The notes under the pieces: model-generated
The model's database searches: none
What the model was told of the DNA's origin: nothing
The model's input: the letters and a program-made list of their open reading frames with translations, nothing else
Part shown: piece by piece, positions 8,569 to 16,666 of the stretch
Position numbering within the stretch: position 1 is the stretch's first letter
Layout: every line of letters begins with the position of its first letter
Assembly: GCA_026645735.1 (NCBI GenBank)
Contig: JAPKMT010000022.1
Coordinates: 1-48,081 of the forward strand
Direction of reading: 5' to 3'
DNA length: 48,081 nucleotides
Origin: Flexilinea sp.
GTDB taxonomy: Bacteria; Chloroflexota; Anaerolineae; Anaerolineales; Anaerolineaceae
Translations under genes and position numbers: made by a program

Positions 8569-10404
8569 TTATGAACCCGGATTCATTGTCACTTTTTCTT
8601 TTTGCTCAGACCAGGAACCGTCATCAGGTCTGATCATCTCGGCTTGATCCGCTTTACTCATAAATTGAAGAATAAAAGAATCTGCATTCAACGCATGAAT
8701 CGCTTCATCATAAGCGCCGGCTTCAGCAGGCTTTGGGAATTGCCCCGGTCTTCGGATTCCGAAAATTTCAAAGAATCTGGTTATTCCAGATAAAATCGAA
8801 TATCGATATTCCTGCATTTTGAGAGATTGCCACTCCACAATCGATGCCATATGGCCTTCTACTCTGGCCTTCTTTCTTACAATCCGATGAATTTGCTTCG
8901 GTGTCCGATAACCAAATGGCGAAAGCAGAATCAGGTTTGCGCACAAAACTAAAAGGCTGAAAGAAATTAATACCATCCAGCCGCCTTCAGACCATTTCCC
9001 GATAATCTGCATGACAAAAACAAGAGCTGCCAAAGCTGCAGCAAAGGAAGCGGCGGCTGTTCCCCATTTTTGAACAGCGCTTGAATAATGAGTCATTACA
9101 TGTTTTCGGATGGATAAACCCATGATCATGATCGGCATGAATACGCCCACGCCATAGAATGGGACAGCCTTCGTTGTTTCTCCTTTTACAAGCAACATAA
9201 TCACGATCGCGATACCGAATGTGATTGTTACAGAACGGGTAAACGTTCCTCGAGCATCCCGATATACAATGACTTCCGGTATTTCTCCAATTGCGACATC
9301 GCGCCATTCAGTCGCCTGAGCATCCTGAAAAGCGGTCATGGAAGCTGCCGCAAGCAAAAATACGGCCAACAACTGATAACTCCAATACAAAATCGTTCCT
9401 CCTGGAAAACTTCCAAAACCGATCGATGCGAGATTTCCGACCAACGTACGTCCAAGCGTTCCATCAAATACATTAAAATGAATTGAAAATGCAGACAAGA
9501 AAAAGGTAGTGATTCCGCCATAAAACAAAAATGATGTCTGAACCATACGGCCAATTCCGGATTTGCCGCTGTAAAATTGCCAGAGTTTATTGAATTTAGG
9601 AAGCCTCTTTTTCCCCCATTTCACAAGCGGAAAATCCTCGTCAATTACAAATTGAATACCGTTGGACATTGCTTCCAGTCCCGTTAATGCGACCATCCCT
9701 TTCATAGATGCGGTCAGTAAGTGCATCAATGCGGTTTTCAGTGATACAGTTTGAGGAACCGTTTCGATGGGTTGAGAAGGTACACCGGAATGCTTGGCAA
9801 GGAATAACCCGATCGCCATGACCGCCGTCAATAAAAAGAAAACACTCAGCAGCATAAACACGACACGGGAAGATTCACCTCTTCCACGAATGGTAAGGAA
9901 CCAGGTGATTGCAGCCAATGATGCTCCGATAGCAAAATGCCAAATCCAATCTGTTTGCATGAAGCCAAAAATCGATAAGAATTGATCAGCGCCGTTCAAG
10001 GCGGAAACAACAATCGTCAATACATAATCCTGGATCAATGTCACTGCAACAATAAGACTTAATCCGGGTGTCAAATAACGCATAGAGGCTGTATAAGATC
10101 CGCCGCCCTCATTAAAAATTCCCAGAGAATACATATACAATGCGCCAAACACAATATTTCCAAGGGAAATCACTGCAGCAGCAATAAAACCATAACGCTG
10201 CAAACCTAAAGGATGCAGCGCACTCATCATTTCACCAGTTCCATAATAGAACGAAGTAAAATAATCAACCCCGAACAATGCGACAGCAGCCAGTAAACCG
10301 ATCTGACCCGCTCCATGCACATGCGCATCGTTCTTCTTTTCGCGAGGAGATATTTTTAACGCAATCAAAAAAAACACAATTAACAGAGCAATTGGAAAAA
10401 TCAT
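8569..10404 (-). CDS. KimA-like APC-family K+ permease
   Basis: 611 residues with about 12 membrane segments and a soluble C-terminal tail of roughly 100 residues. Segments such as GVDYFTSFYYGTGEM, EGGGSYTASMRYL, QDYVLTIVVSALNG, ALTGLEAMSNGI and PFYGVGVFMPI line up with the corresponding parts of Bacillus KimA (YdaO), a high-affinity H+-coupled K+ importer of the APC superfamily, so K+ uptake is inferred. An extra insert between the AMSNGI region and the next helix carries many basic residues. It is the last gene of a three-gene unit, 6 nt after the unknown 384-residue gene. In other bacteria KimA is inhibited by c-di-AMP. Confidence 0.78.
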   Translation of the reverse strand: MIFPIALLIVFFLIALKISPREKKNDAHVHGAGQIGLLAAVALFGVDYFTSFYYGTGEMMSALHPLGLQRYGFIAAAVISLGNIVFGALYMYSLGIFNEGGGSYTASMRYLTPGLSLIVAVTLIQDYVLTIVVSALNGADQFLSIFGFMQTDWIWHFAIGASLAAITWFLTIRGRGESSRVVFMLLSVFFLLTAVMAIGLFLAKHSGVPSQPIETVPQTVSLKTALMHLLTASMKGMVALTGLEAMSNGIQFVIDEDFPLVKWGKKRLPKFNKLWQFYSGKSGIGRMVQTSFLFYGGITTFFLSAFSIHFNVFDGTLGRTLVGNLASIGFGSFPGGTILYWSYQLLAVFLLAAASMTAFQDAQATEWRDVAIGEIPEVIVYRDARGTFTRSVTITFGIAIVIMLLVKGETTKAVPFYGVGVFMPIMIMGLSIRKHVMTHYSSAVQKWGTAAASFAAALAALVFVMQIIGKWSEGGWMVLISFSLLVLCANLILLSPFGYRTPKQIHRIVRKKARVEGHMASIVEWQSLKMQEYRYSILSGITRFFEIFGIRRPGQFPKPAEAGAYDEAIHALNADSFILQFMSKADQAEMIRPDDGSWSEQKEKVTMNPGS

Positions 10405-10410
10405 TTGGAT

Positions 10411-11565
10411 TTACCTTTGACCATAGGAATTTGGAGTTTCTGCATTCATTCGTGCCGTATCAAATTCTTTTTCAAGAATAGAGAATTCAACCAGTAGGTA
10501 TTTTCGAGTGGAAGGACTTAATCGCGTATCTTGAGCAATTTTCGCACTCTCCTCACGTGTCGCGCGAACAACAAAAGCTGGAACAAATAATATGCGGCCG
10601 GCAGGTATGATTTCAAAATCATACGTATGCATTTCAAGCACTTGATCATCGAAATAAGGAAGACTCAGGTGTAAACCGCGGTTCAAGTCGGATGCCGCTG
10701 CGCGAGCTTTTATGATTTTTACAATTTCAAGTGTTTCATGAATTGCGAGGGCTCTGCCCTGGTTAATTAATTGACCAAGCATCCCATATCTTTTTCTCTG
10801 ATATTCAGGATCGCTAATAATGTATGGAGCCAGAGAAACCGCGGTATGCAGCATCGCCAGGAAGGATTGCATATAGGAGATATGATCTTCTGCCGAAGAA
10901 ACAGATTGGACTAATAATTTTCCATTCTCGTCAAGAATAACCCACTGGGGAAGATAAAATCGAAGCGCAGCAGGAACAAAGGGACGCTGAAATTCTCCAC
11001 GGTTTTCTTCCATCGAACCATTTTCAACAATGGCATCAGATTCCTGCGTAATAGCAGATTGTTTTTCGCCCTTTTCAATAATTGGATCCGAAGGAATTTC
11101 CTCTCCTGCCGGAACGTGATATTTCACATTCTTTCCAGACGGCAAAGCGACATGCACGATTGTCATCGTCAGTGAATATCGAAACAGGCGCGCAGCAACG
11201 CTGACTGAAAGTTGGGGAGATTCAATCAACTCCAAAAGACGCTGGCGGAGAATGAATCGCAAGTCTGTTCGAATCAAACGATTCATCATGCTTCCAATTT
11301 CCTGTTCTCGCTGTCCTTCCGGCAAAGAAATCAACTTTCCTTGAGAATCATCGGTAACGACCTGGCCTGGTAAACAGAAAACTACCTGTCTCTGATTTTT
11401 CCGAATTGCATCAATCATTTTTTGGGATTCCGCATCCAGAAATCGTTGAATCCATACAGGTTGTTTTACATACAACGCTTGTTCCACAACCAGCTCATCC
11501 TGTAAAGTTGAATCTGCCTCAAAAAATTGCTGCAGACCGACCTTTTTATTAATTTTTTTTGTCAT
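10411..11565 (-). CDS. unknown cytosolic protein of the KimA-like operon
   Basis: 384 residues, no signal peptide or membrane segment, family not recognised. The N-terminal 140 residues are helical and rich in Gln, Glu and Arg, an acidic low-complexity stretch lies around 165-190, and the C-terminal half has predicted amphipathic helices ending in TRKYLLVEFSILEKEFDTARMN. It sits 3 nt downstream of the USP-like membrane protein gene and 6 nt upstream of the KimA-like permease gene, so the three are co-transcribed. A role as accessory or regulator of the permease is inferred from position only. Confidence 0.6.
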   Translation of the reverse strand: MTKKINKKVGLQQFFEADSTLQDELVVEQALYVKQPVWIQRFLDAESQKMIDAIRKNQRQVVFCLPGQVVTDDSQGKLISLPEGQREQEIGSMMNRLIRTDLRFILRQRLLELIESPQLSVSVAARLFRYSLTMTIVHVALPSGKNVKYHVPAGEEIPSDPIIEKGEKQSAITQESDAIVENGSMEENRGEFQRPFVPAALRFYLPQWVILDENGKLLVQSVSSAEDHISYMQSFLAMLHTAVSLAPYIISDPEYQRKRYGMLGQLINQGRALAIHETLEIVKIIKARAAASDLNRGLHLSLPYFDDQVLEMHTYDFEIIPAGRILFVPAFVVRATREESAKIAQDTRLSPSTRKYLLVEFSILEKEFDTARMNAETPNSYGQR

Positions 11566-11568
11566 TTT

Positions 11569-12264
11569 TTATCCGAGGAATAAAGACCAGCAATAGATTA
11601 AAATAATTTCACCAGCGACAATCAGGAACATGATAACGGAACCCATAGCTCCCGAAAGGTTATCGCTGATTATGCCTTCGGCTTTAAGAAATCCTGCCAA
11701 CAGTAAAAGCAATCCAATCCAATAAAGCATCTGCCTTCCAATTTTCCATACCGAAAAAGAATGTGGACGTACGAATTCAGAGTAGATTTGAACGGAATTT
11801 GGGATTTTCCGGATTAATTGATCAGCTAAAGGTTCGCGAAAAAAAAAGTACGATGCAACTTGAATTTCTTTCGGGCAAAAAACTACATCATCAGGATGAG
11901 AATACTTATGAATCGCATCAATCCAGGAATTACCCAAAACAAGCTGGGAATCGATTTGGAATGAATAACCCGTTAAAGCTGACGTCATTAAAATCAATTT
12001 CATGTGACCACTCGCTTCTTCCTCATAATTCGAAGCAAGCATCAGTAAAAAAACAGAAAGAGCTGTTTTTTCCGCTGTCTTTTTGACAAAACTGCAGAAG
12101 GAAGTTACATCCTGAATTTGCGGTGGTACCAGAAAAATCACATTGTCTTTTTTCTGCAGGATTAAGGCGGAATTCGAAACTGTTTTCTTTTCAACCTGCA
12201 GTGGAAGGAAATTTGAAACAGCCGAGTCAGCTGCGGGAATTGAAATTTTACTTGTTGTAATCAT
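11569..12264 (-). CDS. USP-like membrane protein, first gene of KimA-like operon
   Basis: 231 residues. Residues about 35-165 look like a universal-stress-protein/KdpD-USP-type alpha/beta domain (NVIFLVPPQ, SVFLLMLASN, DDVVFCPKEIQVASYFFFREPLADQLI), and two hydrophobic helices follow at about 178-195 and 207-229. KdpD normally carries a USP domain; the KdpD-like kinase upstream lacks it, so this protein may hold the missing sensing function, which is inference. Its ribosome site AAGGAGA lies inside a 10-bp hairpin just upstream of ATG 12264, which suggests translational control. Confidence 0.5.
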   Translation of the reverse strand: MITTSKISIPAADSAVSNFLPLQVEKKTVSNSALILQKKDNVIFLVPPQIQDVTSFCSFVKKTAEKTALSVFLLMLASNYEEEASGHMKLILMTSALTGYSFQIDSQLVLGNSWIDAIHKYSHPDDVVFCPKEIQVASYFFFREPLADQLIRKIPNSVQIYSEFVRPHSFSVWKIGRQMLYWIGLLLLLAGFLKAEGIISDNLSGAMGSVIMFLIVAGEIILIYCWSLFLG

Positions 12265-12268
12265 AAAA

Positions 12269-12297
12269 AATCTCCTTCTTTGTATCTGAAGGAGATT
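12269..12297 (-). promoter_or_regulatory. hairpin sequestering a Shine-Dalgarno
   Basis: On the minus strand AATCTCCTTC pairs perfectly with GAAGGAGATT across a 9-nt loop. The 3' arm contains the Shine-Dalgarno of the gene starting at 12264. The structure would hide the ribosome site unless it is melted or bound, as in RNA thermometers and translational riboswitch outputs. Confidence 0.6.
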
Positions 12298-12318
12298 GTA
12301 GCTGCCGGTTATAAAGCC

Positions 12319-12347
12319 TTGACAAATTTTCTTGTCATAAATATAAG
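12319..12347 (+). promoter_or_regulatory. candidate plus-strand promoter against kdpE
   Basis: TTGACA (12319-12324) and TATAAG (12342-12347) with exactly 17 nt between. It points rightward into the 3' end of the kdpE-like gene, where no plus-strand gene is visible, so its product would be antisense or a small RNA. GACAA/TTGTC at 12321-12336 forms an inverted repeat that overlaps the -35 box. Confidence 0.35.
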
Positions 12348-12459
12348 GATTTTATAAAGAATATTCTTTTACTCGGCTTTGAGACTGGAAAGATTTTTGA
12401 TGGACAGCTTTTGATCATCGGATTAAAGTTCTGGCATCGGTGAACCGCTGAATTTTTAT

Positions 12460-13149
12460 TTATTCATAAGTAACAAAGCGATAGCCAACACCCGGTTCTG
12501 TAATAAAATATTTGGGTGAATTTGGATTAATTTCCATCTTTTTTCGGAGTTGTCCGATAAAAACACGAAGATATTCTGTATGATCTGAGTCCTCAAATCC
12601 CCATACATGGGACAAAATTGTCTGATGGGTTAATACCCGATCAGCATTGCTGGCAAGGTAAGCTGCTAATTTATATTCCGTTGCGGTTAATTTGACCTCT
12701 TTTCCCGAAAGTGTGATCAGATGACGACTTAAATCGATCACCAGTGTTCCAGAAGTAATAACGGATTGCTGAATTCCCATTGCTTGCGAAGCGTGTTTCA
12801 AAGCTACACGAATCCTGGCTAATAATTCTTCGATTCCAAAAGGTTTGGTTAGATAATCATCAGCACCTTTATCCAACGCCTTTACTTTTTCCTTTTCATT
12901 GTCCCGAACCGATAAAATAATGATAGGAACCTGAGTCCATGCCCTGAGTTCTTCACAAACCTTCAGTCCATCCATATCTGGAAGACTTAAATCAAGAATG
13001 ATGACGTCTGGAGGTTGTGCCGCAGCGAGTGTTAAAGCATCGTTTCCGGTACTTGCGGTAGTCACTTTAAACTGATTCGCTGTCAGGATCGTTTTCAAGG
13101 CTCTGAGAATCTGAGGTTCGTCATCAACCACTAATATTTTCGTTAACAT
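12460..13149 (-). CDS. kdpE: KdpE-like OmpR-family response regulator
   Basis: 229 residues. A receiver domain (acidic pair DD at 9-10, phosphoacceptor Asp53 in IILDLSLPDMDG, switch Ser in IILSV, Lys in TKPF) is followed by an OmpR/PhoB winged helix (TATEYKLAAYLASN, LTHQTILSHVWG, YLRVFIGQLRKKME, GVGYRF). The sequence style LSVRDNEKEKVKALDKGADDYLTKPFG is typical of KdpE, the activator of high-affinity K+ uptake genes. It starts 3 nt after the kinase stop codon. No kdpFABC genes are in the window, so the nearby permease and ATPase genes are plausible targets. Confidence 0.88.
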   Translation of the reverse strand: MLTKILVVDDEPQILRALKTILTANQFKVTTASTGNDALTLAAAQPPDVIILDLSLPDMDGLKVCEELRAWTQVPIIILSVRDNEKEKVKALDKGADDYLTKPFGIEELLARIRVALKHASQAMGIQQSVITSGTLVIDLSRHLITLSGKEVKLTATEYKLAAYLASNADRVLTHQTILSHVWGFEDSDHTEYLRVFIGQLRKKMEINPNSPKYFITEPGVGYRFVTYE

Positions 13150-13152
13150 TTT

Positions 13153-14619
13153 TCAGATTTCTTCTTTCACTGCTTTTAATGCAGAACTCTCCCAAAATCT
13201 AGGGATTGAAAAATTAAATGACAACCCATCCGGTTCATTTTCAGCCCAGATCTTCCCTCCATGAGCTTCGATAATCCCTTTACAAATGGATAATCCAAGT
13301 CCGGTACCGGTCACATTTTCAAATCCATCCATCCGATAGAATTTGTCAAATATTCGTTCTAATTGATCTTCAGCGATATGAGGACTTTGATTTTTAACCT
13401 GAATGAGCATTTGTTTTTCTCTCCAGAGCTGAATCCGAACCGTAATTTTCGAACCTTTGGGAGCATATTTTGTACAGTTACTGAATAGGTTGGTAAATAC
13501 CTGATCCATTTGGATGTAATCCACAGGGACATAAGGAAGTTCGTCCGGAATTTCGATATCAATGACATAGTCTTGGCGAATGGTATTCATTCTTTTCAAT
13601 ACACCATATACAATCTCCGCCATCGAATTCCATCCGCGCTGAGGATTTAAAACTCCTGATTCAATGCGAGACATGTCCAGAAGATTGCCAACAAGGTGAT
13701 TCAAACGATCAGTTTCCTCTTCAATTGCCGATAAAAGTTCATATCTGGATTCAGCATCCAGATTAACTGTCTTGCTGCGAAGACTTGAGACAGCAGCTTT
13801 GATGGTCGCCAGTGGTGTCCGAAGTTCATGAGAGACTGAGGACAATAGAGATGTTTTTAGCTTGTCGCTTTCCTCAAGAATTTTCGTCCGATTATTAATA
13901 TCAATGAGATAAGCACGTTCGATTGCCAGCGTTCCCTGCCTGGCAAAGGTATTCAACATTTTCTGCTCGACAGGAGAAAATGGCAACCCGAATCGCCAGA
14001 TTTGAACAATCTCTTCTCCCCCTCGTGCAGTCGATATGGGTATAATGAAATCCGGATCCGATGGTTCCCGGGTTTCATTTCCGACAGATACAGAAATCTT
14101 TTTTGTTCTGTCAGGAGTCTGAAATATCATGACCTCCACCCTGTCTGCATTAAAGGTCGCATAAATTTTTTCCGCTAAGATTCGCGATATTTCTCTTCCA
14201 TCTTTCAACCCGGTCAGCGCAATATTCAACTCATATAAATAAGTCACTTCTCTTTCGCGTTCAATAACAGCCATCAGATTTTGTCGGTCCTGATTCAGAA
14301 GCTGACTGATAACAATTGCGATAATCAAAAAAACAATCAGAGAAATCAAATCCTGCGTCTGACGGATTGCCAATGTAAAGCGGGGAGAGATAAAAAAATA
14401 GTTGTAACAGAAAAACGAAAGGATTGCGGTCAATATGGCAGGCAACAAGCCAAAGATCCGTGAAATAAAAACGACAGGTAACAGATAAAGCAGAGAAATT
14501 ACTTGGATATTCAATTCATCGCGTAAAAACCATAAAATACCAGTCACTGAGCTGACAGCCAGAATTGGGTATAGAAAGGGAAATATTCTTTCATATGTGG
14601 ATCGATCCCATTTTTGCAT
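13153..14619 (-). CDS. short KdpD-like sensor histidine kinase
   Basis: 488 residues. Four membrane helices (about 15-110, DUF4118-type) are followed by a GAF-like domain (about 130-235), HisKA with SHELRTPL (phospho-His264) and HATPase motifs (NLFSNCTKYAP, DKFYR, GTGLGLSICKGI). It corresponds to the C-terminal half of KdpD: the N-terminal KdpD ATP-binding and USP domains, about 400 residues in Escherichia coli, are absent. The start at 14619 is only 7 nt downstream of a TATAAT, so the mRNA may be leaderless; no later Met would keep the membrane part. It forms a two-gene operon with the KdpE-like gene. Confidence 0.85.
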   Translation of the reverse strand: MQKWDRSTYERIFPFLYPILAVSSVTGILWFLRDELNIQVISLLYLLPVVFISRIFGLLPAILTAILSFFCYNYFFISPRFTLAIRQTQDLISLIVFLIIAIVISQLLNQDRQNLMAVIEREREVTYLYELNIALTGLKDGREISRILAEKIYATFNADRVEVMIFQTPDRTKKISVSVGNETREPSDPDFIIPISTARGGEEIVQIWRFGLPFSPVEQKMLNTFARQGTLAIERAYLIDINNRTKILEESDKLKTSLLSSVSHELRTPLATIKAAVSSLRSKTVNLDAESRYELLSAIEEETDRLNHLVGNLLDMSRIESGVLNPQRGWNSMAEIVYGVLKRMNTIRQDYVIDIEIPDELPYVPVDYIQMDQVFTNLFSNCTKYAPKGSKITVRIQLWREKQMLIQVKNQSPHIAEDQLERIFDKFYRMDGFENVTGTGLGLSICKGIIEAHGGKIWAENEPDGLSFNFSIPRFWESSALKAVKEEI

Positions 14620-14626
14620 ACACAGA

Positions 14627-14655
14627 ATTATACAACTCGCAGGATCAGATCATAA
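14627..14655 (-). promoter_or_regulatory. candidate promoter of kdpDE-like operon
   Basis: On the minus strand TTATGA (14655-14650) and TATAAT (14632-14627) are 17 nt apart. The -10 box ends 7 nt before the kinase ATG, which would give a leaderless transcript. Repeat copy C begins 4 nt upstream of the -35 box. Confidence 0.45.
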
Positions 14656-14658
14656 ATG

Positions 14659-14768
14659 CCAAAGAAAAAAATGAGACAATCAAACAAGGATAGCCTCATT
14701 TTTTATAAAAATTAGCAACAATATCTCTCTTTTTCATCACAATGCTTTTCCGAATTTCGAATTACTGA
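14659..14768. repeat. MITE-like element, copy C (one degenerate end)
   Basis: The right end (reverse complement TCAGTAATTCGAAATTCGGA) is a clear family terminus. The left end near 14659 is degenerate. The flanks ATAAATG (14652-14658) and ATAAATT (14768-14774) match in 6 of 7. Inside, AAAAAATGAG and CTCATTTTTT (14666-14675, 14695-14704) form a hairpin with flanking A and T runs that can act as a terminator for the exchanger gene on the minus strand. Confidence 0.5.
14665..14705. terminator. hairpin terminator inside repeat copy C
   Basis: A 10-bp stem AAAAAATGAG/CTCATTTTTT with a 19-nt loop, A-rich on one side and T-rich on the other. It lies 214 nt beyond the stop codon of the cation exchanger gene and upstream of the kinase promoter. 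Confidence 0.5.
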
Positions 14769-14918
14769 TAAATTAGGGGAATTGCTTGAAAATGCGATCA
14801 ATTGCGATGCAAAAATTCTTTATCAGCTATTCTTTCAGGTTTTTAAGAACATCTTAATGAACTGAATTGCGGGCATTATCAAATTTCAAAACGGATTTCG
14901 AAAAATTTTTCTGACTGG

Positions 14919-15953
14919 TCACATGCGGCTCTGTATATATAACAGATACGTGCCAGCAAAATAAATTATGGCCATTAATACGGAGTCTGTCTCCATGTGG
15001 CGAAATCTCTTAAATTGAGTGACATTTCCAACCAAAGCCAGACTGGTCAACAAAACTCCCAACATACCTGCAATCAAAAAAGACGGATCAATCGCTCCGA
15101 TAAATCTTCCGCTTGTAAAAAACACATCGGTCAATGCCAATCCGAACATATTGAACATATTGCTTCCAAACAAGTTGCCGATTGCCATTTCCGGTGCTCC
15201 AATTTTAAAAGCTGCAATGGAAGTAACCAGTTCCGGCAAAGAAGTAATAAATGCAACTAACGTCGATCCAATAAAGCTGGTCCCTAAACCGGTAATATCA
15301 GCAATCGTTGCACTGCTTTTCACCATCAATGGCGTAGCAACCAATAATATTAATGATGCCAGGAAGAAACCGATGATTCCGGCTTTCAACGAAGGGATCG
15401 ATCTTAATTCTTCTTCGGATAAATCGGTCGTGATATCGCTGCTGTCATTTTTATTGATGAGATAAACTGAAAAAACATAAAATGCGGCAATTATGAGCGA
15501 ATCGATCCCAACCCAGCCGATCTGAAAATTTATGGTATTCAGTAAAGGATTTGCGCACAAAAAGAATAAAACCAGTGTACATAGAAACACAGCCAGACTG
15601 CCTGATAATGCATGTTTAAAGGCGCTGATTCGTAAGATACGCTGATCTTTTCCCAATACGTCCAGAATTGCCAGTATGAACATATTAAATGCGGAACTAC
15701 CGAAAAAATTTCCTGCCGCCAGGTTGGGCTCTCCAGCCAAAACCGAACTGATACCGGTTAACACTTCCGGAAGACTGGTCGCTCCGGCAAGAAGAAGCAC
15801 ACCAACGAACATTCCGCTGATTTTCGTTCGTGCCGCTATGACATCTCCGTTGGATGCCAATTTCATGGCAGCAAATACAATTAGTACTGCACTGACAGCA
15901 AATGTGAACCAGACAAAATTGCCTGTCGTTATGGTTTGAATGATTGAATCCAT
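14919..15953 (-). CDS. Ca2+/cation antiporter (CaCA, YrbG-type)
   Basis: 344 residues, about 10 membrane helices, two inverted alpha-repeats: GATSLPEVLTGISSV with GNFFGSSAFNMF in the first half and TSLPELVTSIAAF with GNLFGSNMFNMF in the second. Each repeat contains the acidic ion-binding residue of Na+/Ca2+ and Ca2+/H+ exchangers. A hydrophilic loop of about 20 acidic residues lies between the halves. The gene begins 4 nt after the stop codon of the PII-like gene, so the two are co-translated. Substrate could be Ca2+ or another divalent or monovalent cation; the counter-ion is not evident. Confidence 0.88.
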   Translation of the reverse strand: MDSIIQTITTGNFVWFTFAVSAVLIVFAAMKLASNGDVIAARTKISGMFVGVLLLAGATSLPEVLTGISSVLAGEPNLAAGNFFGSSAFNMFILAILDVLGKDQRILRISAFKHALSGSLAVFLCTLVLFFLCANPLLNTINFQIGWVGIDSLIIAAFYVFSVYLINKNDSSDITTDLSEEELRSIPSLKAGIIGFFLASLILLVATPLMVKSSATIADITGLGTSFIGSTLVAFITSLPELVTSIAAFKIGAPEMAIGNLFGSNMFNMFGLALTDVFFTSGRFIGAIDPSFLIAGMLGVLLTSLALVGNVTQFKRFRHMETDSVLMAIIYFAGTYLLYIQSRM

Positions 15954-15957
15954 TATC

Positions 15958-16296
15958 TCACTCCGCAGAATAATTCTTGTGTAAACCTTTTATGCCGTCC
16001 AGTTCCCAATAGCAAAAGATTCCAGTGTCTGGATTTGAGAGATCTCCAATTACTTTTTCTGTCTCTGCAAGACAATTCTGAACAATGGTCTCGGTCTGGA
16101 CAACAGACATGAGTGATACGTTATTTTCATCCAAATTTTCAGTGGTATACGCATACCGGCCTGGTATGCGCATTCTTTTTCGAAATGCACCAGTACTTTC
16201 ATAAATGGTTGTACCGCCGACTCCGGATTTTTTCCAGGCATCAAGAATCATTTCAAGTTTCTGTGGGTCATTTAATACAAACAATATCATGTACAT
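15958..16296 (-). CDS. PII-like signalling protein
   Basis: 112 residues. The start MILFVLNDPQKLEMILDAWKK followed by GVGGTTIYESTG has the ferredoxin-like beta-alpha-beta pattern of the PII/PII-like superfamily (compare KLExIxxAL...GxxGxTxxxxxG of GlnB). The T-loop region (about 38-60) is short and basic (FRKRMRIPGRYAY). PII-like proteins are trimers that bind nucleotides and sit next to the transporter they regulate. Coupling to the cation exchanger suggests such a partner here, which is inference. ATG 16296 has an excellent GGAGG site 7 nt upstream. Confidence 0.65.
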   Translation of the reverse strand: MYMILFVLNDPQKLEMILDAWKKSGVGGTTIYESTGAFRKRMRIPGRYAYTTENLDENNVSLMSVVQTETIVQNCLAETEKVIGDLSNPDTGIFCYWELDGIKGLHKNYSAE

Positions 16297-16464
16297 AGAA
16301 TTGCCTCCGTTTTAGGTGAAATTTTCTTTTATTATCAGAAAATGACTCAATCTTTTTTTCCCATGTCCGAAATTCTGCTTTTTCTGTATGAGCCGTTCGA
16401 CAGGGATTCGAAACAATACGCATATTATAATAGATCTTTATCTATATACATCGATTTTTATTAT

Positions 16465-16476
16465 TGATAATTATCA
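16465..16476. promoter_or_regulatory. TGATAATTATCA palindrome
   Basis: A perfect 12-bp palindrome in the divergent spacer between the PII-like gene and the CoA-disulfide reductase gene. It resembles half of a Fur-type box (GATAAT units), but AT-rich palindromes arise by chance. About 12 nt further, AATCTGCAGAAAA and TTTTCTGCAGATT (around 16489-16529) form a 13-bp inverted repeat. The rest of this 370-bp spacer holds no gene. Confidence 0.3.
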
Positions 16477-16666
16477 CTTTTTGTCGAAATCTGCAGAAAA
16501 TAATTCATTAATTCTTTTTCTGCAGATTCTTATTCAATTTTGAAATATCGTAATTCCATTTGAATCCTTTTTTGCAGTATTAATAAAATTCAAATTTTAT
16601 AAATACAAATATCTGTTAAAATGCATGATTGTGGATTGATATTTCCTGAAAAAGAGGGGATGAAAA

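Noticed and set aside
15019..15465. 148-codon plus-strand open frame opposite the cation exchanger
   Set aside because: Lies fully within a well-supported gene with conserved alpha-repeats; shadow frame.
16465..16476. Fur box
   Set aside because: The palindrome is only 12 bp of AT-rich sequence and no iron-uptake gene is adjacent; kept only as a weak site.
16400..16550. Possible eighth repeat copy upstream of the CoA-disulfide reductase gene
   Set aside because: The left end ACAGGGATTCGAAAC fits well, and a 13-bp hairpin is inside, but the right end fits poorly and there is no flanking repeat.
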